A stretch of DNA of 64,000 nt from Dipteris shenzhenensis. Taxonomy: Eukaryota > Polypodiophyta > Polypodiopsida > Gleicheniales. Position numbers and translations under genes: made by a program. This document shows positions 26,001 to 34,143 of this stretch, piece after piece. The stretch lies in assembly GCA_047967505.1 (NCBI GenBank), contig CM106538.1. One strand, given 5' to 3'. Each line of letters starts with the position of its first letter. The first letter of the stretch is position 1. The notes under the pieces were generated by a model. That model was not told the origin of the DNA, made no database searches, and saw nothing but the letters and a program-made list of their open reading frames with translations.

Positions 26001-28188
26001 GTGGTGCTACTGATCATGAGGTTCATGGTATGCAATCAATTGACATTCGGTCCACTTGTGGCATGCGAGGCCGTAGGCCTACATCTCTTCTTGAGGAGCA
26101 TCAAGTTGCTATGCCTTTTCATGCTAATGATCCTATGGACGAAGAAAAATTCATTGGGATGCCCAGCCAACACTCTATACCATCTCCCTTCATGCTTTGA
26201 TGGGTGCCAAAAGTGTTGAAACTATTAGATTGAAAGGGATGATTGATGGCAGGACTGTTCACATGTTGGTGGACAGCGGTAGCACTCACAGTTTTATTAA
26301 TTTCAAAACCCTACGGAAGGTGGGACTGATTGCTACTGAAATAGATCATGGGCTGAGAGTAGAGGTGGCAAATGAACAACATATGATCAGCAGATATAGT
26401 TGCCAGGATGCAAGAATCAAGTTCTCTTATGATTATGAATTCGGAGCAGGTGATCTCTCGGCATTGGATGTGGGCCCAATAGATGCTGTCTTGGACTGTG
26501 ATTGGTTGAAATCATTGGGCTTAAATGCTTTGTCCACAGGACTAGATCTGTAACTTTGCATGGTCTTGCAACCCCTAAAGTACAGGTCATTTCAGCAAGG
26601 CAGCTAGCCAGGGAGTGTGCCATCAATGCGCTGAATGTGTCAGTATCTCACGAGGGCAGCACTCCCCGTGTTGAGGATTCTGATATGCAGAAATTGCTCT
26701 CAGAATTTGCAGATGTGTTTGTGCTGATAAGCCTTGTCATCTATCCTGGGGATCGGAACCTATTCTTGATAGCGGTCTTACGTAGTCAATGCACATGCGA
26801 TATGAACCGTCTTTCTTCTTTACCAGGAGTACTCGGGATGCAAAAGGAGAAGTGCTATGAGAGAGAAAATTATTCTCAAGCAATTCTTGCACCTGTGTTG
26901 CCACTTCTTCCCGTTCTACCTTAGAGAGGCGGTACGGGGCCTTATTAATTGGCTTATGGCTAGGCTCCAGAACTTTGGCATGATCAACATCTCTGCTTGT
27001 GGTATTTTTTTTATGACATCCTCATTTACAGCAAGGATAAGTAGTGAACTTTCATGGCAAAAGAGGTTGAGTACCTTGGTCATATTGTGAGCAGGGATGG
27101 AATTCGGGTGGATCCAACCAAGGTCAAATGTATAAGGACCAACTCAGAGGCTTTTTGGGTCTTGCTTCTTTTTACAGGAGATTTATTGAACATTTTGCCA
27201 AGAGGGCAGCCCCTCTCACTAACTTGTTGAAAAAGGATGCTTTCAAGTGGTCAGAAGGAGCACAACTCAGTTTTGACGACCTCAAAGATGCCTTCAGTAA
27301 TGCACCTATACAATCCTTCATTGTAGAGACAGATGCAAGTGGCAAACGCCTAGGGGTTATTCTAAGACAAGAGCACGGAGTTATAGCTTTCGAGAGCATA
27401 AAATTTGAGGCCAAGGAATTGAACTATCATGTTTAGGAAATGTTGGCTATGCTACATGCTTTCGAGAAATGGCACCACTACCTGTATGGTGGCAAGATTA
27501 AGGTTAAGAAGGATCGTAGGACACTCAAGTACTTTCTTACACAACGCAATTTGTCCATGAAGCAGAAGAGGTAGTTGTTGCAATTCAGTCCTATGATTTC
27601 AACATTGAGTACAGGAAGGGAGAAAAAAATGTGGTTGCCAATGCTAGAACCGAACTGGAGGGGAATAAAACAACTATGGCTTCACGTCAACGACGGAATT
27701 AAACTGTCCACAGCTCTCCCTCACTCCCTCTCTCTGATCATACATTAGGGCCCAGGACAAATTTGTCGGGCTGGACCCCCCGGAAGGTCTTTATTACTTT
27801 CAGAAAAACTGTTACAAAAGTTTAGCATGAAGCTGTCTCGTAAGTCTCTCATACCAATACGTGAAAAGAATTCTCTTTTTTACAAGGGCTTCAAGCCCCA
27901 TTCAAATTGGCAACATGCCACTTGTCTAAAATCTAGACTAAATCCTATTACAAGCCTCTAAGGGCCATTCTGGAGTCTTCAAAGCTCTCGGTCACACGAA
28001 CCGCTTCCTGGATGCTTGTCAGGCTCCCATTTCGCTTAGGAAAAATAATCCTTCCTAGTACCTGCAACAATTAATTAAAGCGCACCACCATGGTACCCAT
28101 TAATTGTTAGCGCTTTGCATGCAAATAACACACTGTGGACTAATCCTAGTCACGGTGGGCGTCCCCACTGAACACATGTGCACATCTA

Positions 28189-28227
<39 letters not shown>

Positions 28228-31200
28228 TCTGGTTGACCGGAGTCAACACTCTTGATTATAATTAAAGAGCTTCGACCCAAGGTCAAGGCACCTTAATTAT
28301 AGCCAAGTCTCTCCAACCGGAGTTGGCACATCTTGGTTAACCGGGGTTAACCCTCTTGGCGCATACCAAGTCTTGTTGACCGAAGTCAACACTCTCTGAC
28401 CGTAGTCAGGTTTACTTGACTAGAGTCAAGTATCTTTGACCGTAGTCAATCCTTTGACCATTTAAATAACTCTTTAATTATGATCAAATAAATGGTCAAC
28501 TGTATTTTGACTTAGGATATTTACATTGTGGTGACAAATGCCATGTCTAGAATGAAAGGCTTGTAGTTTATCTACCATTTCCACCATCTATTAGGAGTGG
28601 ATTCATGGGATCCAGGAAGAATATATGCAGAATTCAAAGGAAGCTCCCATACTTCTAGAGTTACGAGAGCCTTCAAGCCACGGGCATGCTGAATTTAAGC
28701 TGCATAATGGGCTGTTATACTGCAAGGACAGAATTTATCTTGTGCTGGACTCCAAGTATAGACTGCTGGTTTTGCACGAAATGCACTCATCTCCTATGGA
28801 AGGACATGTGGGTATCACTTAAGACATATGAAAAGATCAAACAAAGCTTCATCTGGGATGGCACGTGGCGGGATGTGGTTAAATATGTCACTGAATGCTT
28901 GCCTTGCCAACAGAATAAGGTGGACAGCCATCTATCCACATGTCTTTTTACAGCCATTACCTATTCCAGGAGGCAAATGGGCTATGGATTTCATCACAGG
29001 ATTGCCTTCTACAGAGAGGGGATGGGATAGCATTTATGTTGTGGTGGATAGAATGACAAAACAGGCTCACTTCATACCCACTAAGACCCAGTATTCAGCA
29101 TCACAAGTTGCTTGGCAATTTATTGAGCATGTTTTTAAGCATCATGGCTTTCCTAAGTAAATTGTCAGTGATTGAGATGCAAAATTTATGGGTCACGTTT
29201 GGCAAGAGTTATTCACAGCAGTGGGTACTCTCCTCACACCCATCATTGCTTACCACCCTGAGACGGATGGACAGTCAGAAAGGGTGAACAGATGGGTGGA
29301 GGACTTGAGGCACTTTTGTCATGATACACAGAAGTCTTGGGATGATGAGAGGTTGGCTCTTGCTGAATTTTGTTACAACAGTACCAAACACCTTTCTATT
29401 GGCATGAGCCCTTTTAAAGCAATGTATGGATGCAAGGTTGGGATGCTGCCTTTTATTTCAGACATGCCTGTGAAAAATCAGCAAGCAAGGAGTGACTTGG
29501 AAAGAATGGATGCCCTTCTGCAATTGGCTAAGAAGAATATGCAAGATGCCCAAGCCAAGCAGAAGAAGTATGCAGATGAACGCAGCAGGTATCTGTCTCT
29601 TGAAGAAGGAGATTATGCGCATTTATGCCTCCATAAGAACAATTATGCCTCACTGAAAGGTAACACCAACACGAAGCTTGCTCACATGTATTATGGTCTC
29701 GACGCAAAGTTGGAGAGGTGGCATATGCGTTGGAGCTCCCCAGTACCTCCAAGATTCATAATGTTTTCCATGTGTCCTTACTGAAGCCGCATGTAGGACA
29801 GCATGTCCAAGTTCTTCCTGAGCTACCACCTATGGATGCAGAGGGTCACATCCTCTATGTCCTAGAGCGCATCATGGGTTTCAAAGACCATGTACTCCAA
29901 AACAAGGTCTACATAGAGTATCGTATCAAGTGGCGGGGACTCCCTAAGGATGAGAATTCATGGCAGCCAGAAAGCATTGTCTAGAACCACCCCTATCTCC
30001 TACCGGGTTGATTAGTAGTTGCTGTTGCTGCACTTTTTGGACAGCTAGGATGTAACATTTTGAGGGCAAAATTCTATGGGAAGGGATGGCTGTAATGAAG
30101 GGGGCAAAGGGCTAATTTAGAGGCCCTTTAGAGGCCTTTAAGGTGGGAAATGTGGAGCGACTACATAAGTCCCCATCCACCCCTCATTGTACACTTTTCG
30201 ATGTGACATCTAATCTTATCTCCCACCTCCTCCTTCCTACCTGCTGCCTTCACTCTCTCTCAATCTCTCTCTATCTTTCTCTTCCCCTCACCCTTTTCTC
30301 TCTCTTCCTCTCCCTCTACCCCTTTCCTGTTGGAATACTGAAAAGAAAGAGTAGAGTGGACACAAACTCAGAATACTTGCTTATAGAATGAAGAAGAAAG
30401 AGGTCCTTAAGTAGGCACCTCATACAAGGTCACTGACATCACTGATGACCTCAAAGCTCCACAATCATCTCCTCAATCTGCTCCTAGATTCACTCAATCA
30501 TCCTATGTGGCTTTTCCACCACCTAACTGTGGTTGTGGGCACCTAACTGTGCCTCTAGCACTCACACATAGAAACATAAGGTGTGCCTGAGGCATACACC
30601 TTGAGATATCCCAACAAACCCCCCCTCAAGGAAATGCCTCAGGCTATGTCAAGGATACATCTAGTCTCATAGTTTCTCATGCCATCTCATGGTGGTCAAG
30701 GATAAATCTATGGCTAGGTTCTCATGCTAGCAAGGGTTCCCTTGGGTGTAAGGTAAACAGAAAGGGATACAAACAGACCTTCCAATGGTTATCTCTCCTA
30801 CATGTACATGCACACAATGTCTGTAGGAGGTACCATGGAACAAACCATACACATGGCCTACATCATAAGGTGACCAGAGGTGTTTACAAAACACACAACA
30901 CACAATAGTTTATTTTCATTCATTTTGGAGGACTATCCAGGCTGAGTACCTTGACATAAAAAGAGTGATTTGGAGCATACATAGAGATGAGTTTAAAATG
31001 CATAATCTTCATGGGATGCCTCATCTTGTGGAGGCAAAATATCCATGTCAAGGCAAGGTCTTACCACATGGGCAGTGTCTAGTGCCTTATAAGATGGTAC
31101 TATGATAGAACAAGTGGATTTGAAAGTCATATCCTTCAAGAGAACAATTATCTTGTCATCTCCATAGTTGTGTAGAGAAGCATATCTTAGGTGTCTGACC

Positions 31201-34099
31201 TTCATCTTTTTCTTGTACTTGGAGTCAAATAAAAGTGCCATGAGAGGGTAGATCTCTGTAGTTGCTTCCTTTTTGGCAACCATTGTTTTGGCAATCTTCA
31301 ATAAGGAAGTCAGGTTGGCATTTTCATCCTTTGTAGCATAACAAGACATTGCTTTATGTTTTGGCTTTTCACATATTTTGCATAAGCAAGCCATGAGAGG
31401 CTCTAACCCAAGTATTGGGTAGTGTCTTCTCTCTTACAGGGCTTAGAATAACAACTGAAATGCTTCAAAATATAAGCATTTAATGTAGCAAATAGTATTG
31501 ACTAGATTTCAAACAATGATGCTTCCTTTTACATGCTTCATAGAAGTGAGTGAAATAAGCACTTTCCAATCAAAACCAGGTCTAGCAAGTCAAAAACAAA
31601 CTGAATCCACACTTGTGCTGAAGTTATTGAAAGCTTCAAAAAACCAGAAATGCTAGAGTAGCATTTTATGTAGCATCATCTTCAAAAACTTGTCCAAAAC
31701 TGTCAAAACTGAAAAGCTGAACTTGGAGGGCTTGTAGCTCACTCTTCAAAGCAAGGAAAAGAGGGCTTTCTGAAGCAAAAGAAAGCTCATATACCAGAGA
31801 AGGTCCAGCACAGAGGTTGGACGAAATGGTGCGCACTTTTGCCCGGGAGAGTTGCTACAGGCTGAAACTGAGTTTTGACGATTTCTCCCTCGTTACTGAA
31901 CCAAATGACCTGAAAAATGGCTCAAAATCTTCGTCTTGAGGTCGCCCATCTACTCCTAAGAGGGCTCAGGCAATGGCGGAGTATGCAGGGAGTATTGAGC
32001 AACAGAAGAAATTCGCTGTTTAGAGAATGGCAGCCACCACAGACGTTTTTTCTTCAATTACTTGCAGGTGGAAGTTCGCCCATACTAGAGGAGTTTCCAG
32101 CTCAGAGGGTTTGGGCAATGGCTGTTTGTAGATGGAGAACCAAGCTCTCAAAGATTTTGGGAAGAAAGAGGAAAATGGAGAAGAAGAAGATGAAGAAGAA
32201 GATGATGATGTGGCAGAAATGGGCTCAAGGGGGATCAAATGGCTCTGATACCATGTTGGAATACTGAAAAGAAAGAGTAGAGTGGACACAAACTCAGAAT
32301 ACTTGCTTATAGAATGAAGAAGAAAGAGGTCCTTAAGTAGGCACCTCATACAAGGTCACTGACATCACTGATGACCTCAAAGCTCCACAATCATCTCCTC
32401 AATCTGCTCCTAGATTCACTCAATCATCCTATGTGGCTTTTCCACCACCTAACTGTGCTTGTGGGCACCTAACTGTGCCTCTAGCACTCACACATAGAAA
32501 CATAAGGTGTGCCTGAGGCATACACCTTGAGATATCCCAACATTTCCCTCCTCCCTCTCCCCTACCCTCTTCCCCTTTTCTGCCATCTTTGGCCCCTTTC
32601 ACCAAATCTGTCCCTTGCCCTTCATTGCAAAATAGACAATGAATATAGAACCAACAAATATATTTCTGCCCGAAATGACACAATACAAAAGGAGTCCAGT
32701 CTCCCACCAAATCGTGGTCCTCTGTCCTTACCAAAAGGATGCTGTCCTACTACCTCCATGGCAATTCTAGATCCCTAAGTCTATGTGCTCCTTGTCGAGC
32801 TTCTCTCGGCTTTGTCACCATGCCTTGATCCCTGCTCCTTGCTGCCCTGGAAGACAGCCAAGGGTGCAGCTCCTTCCTAAGCTATGTCTATAGCTCTTCA
32901 GCCCCACTGGATCCCCTGGATGGTGGCCCAGATATATGCTGCTCTGCTGCTCCAATGTGCTGCTGGATTGCTGCCTCCAAGGGGCCCCTTTTACAGGGTC
33001 TGGAAGCCGCCCAAAATGGGCCGACTGGACCTGGCCTGTAAAACGACCTATGCTTGGGTCTGTGGGGAACCTTTTTGGGTCTGTGTGCTGGCCAACCTGG
33101 TTGGTTGGGCCGACCTGGTTGGTTGGCCAACCAGCCACTCTGTCCCCTCCTGGCCAATCTGATCTAGGGCCTCTGCAGCACCCTGATCTGCTCCATACAG
33201 CCTGCCACCTTTATGCCTTCTGTCCTGGTACCTACTCCAACCTATAGACACCTGTCCTAGGCCTGTACCACAAGCTTTCCTAGTCCGTACTGTTGCTGCA
33301 GTCCTCCAAACAGCCACATTGCAGTTTGGTACTGTCCTAGGCCTCAATAGGGACCCCACCTTGCCAAGTAGGACCTGAGGTGTGCTGCCCACATGGCAGC
33401 CTATGTGCTGCCCATGTGGCAGCCCCTTCTTCTTGGTTTTCCTGTGAGTTTGCCACCCACATGGCAGCCAATATGCTGCTCATGTGTTTTCGAGAGTTAG
33501 ACAGCATAGACTGCACAAACATTTTTTGAGATCTGTTGCCTACTTCCTGGAAGAAATGACAGACAAGTGAGGTGATTTATAATACCTCCTTACCTATATG
33601 CAGGAATCTCATATACATGTGATTAACGTCCAGGGTGATCTCACCAAGGGACCTAAGCCTAGAACAATGTCTATTGGCCCCATGCCCACAGCAACTAGAT
33701 CGCCCTGGAAAGAATAATCTGAGTATAGCTGAATCCGCCTGACAATAGTACTTACTCAGAAATGCTCCCCATTAGCCACTTGAACTTGTAAGCATTCACT
33801 CTTGACACAGCCCATCGGATATAGAGATCGAGGAGACCATGTCCCCCACCACAACGAGAGACAGCTCGACAGACGCAGATCCGGGACATCTTTGCAGTCC
33901 ACTGGAGAGCCACCATGGCACCAGGTTTCAAATTCTGAGTTTTCAGTTTTCAGCTTTGAGTTTTGAGTTTGGGCTATTGAGCTCTTTAGCTTATAGTACC
34001 CAGCGAACTAAGGCTTGTAAGAGTTTCTTGATTTGATGTACTTTGTCCCATAGGCCCGTGAGGCCTTCCGAGGAAGTTAATATATCTTTTTCTTTCTTG

Positions 34100-34143
<44 letters not shown>

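Larger units (their letters stand above)
25986..30327 (+). mobile_element. Element D: decayed chromodomain Gypsy retrotransposon with internal inversion and insertion
   Basis: In plus-strand order it has an aspartic protease (about 26197-26530), a pre-RT stretch ending SEFADVF (about 26700-26723), an RT part in reverse orientation (26740-27005), the RT catalytic region (about 27010), RNase H, an insertion (27642-28525), integrase and a chromodomain (to 29983). A polypurine-like GGGAAGGGATGG precedes a putative 3' LTR start TGTAATGAAGGGGG at 30091. No 5' LTR was found; the left end abuts a Copia relic. Confidence 0.82.
30328..32542 (-). mobile_element. Element E: small non-autonomous LTR retrotransposon with a CCHC protein
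   Basis: The 289-bp LTRs at 30328-30616 and 32254-32542 (TGTTGG...CCAACA) differ at one noticed position (G versus C). The target duplication TTTCC lies at 30323-30327 and 32543-32547. Minus orientation follows from the primer site TGGTATCAGAGCC (32253-32241) directly against the right LTR and a G-run polypurine tract at about 30617-30631. The 1637-bp interior has no protease, RT or integrase, only one 133-codon frame, so it must use enzymes supplied by another element. Confidence 0.93.

Noticed and set aside
32929-33392. Overlapping open frames on both strands
   Set aside because: The composition and TTGGTTGG blocks resemble LTR sequence; no domain or codon signal was seen.
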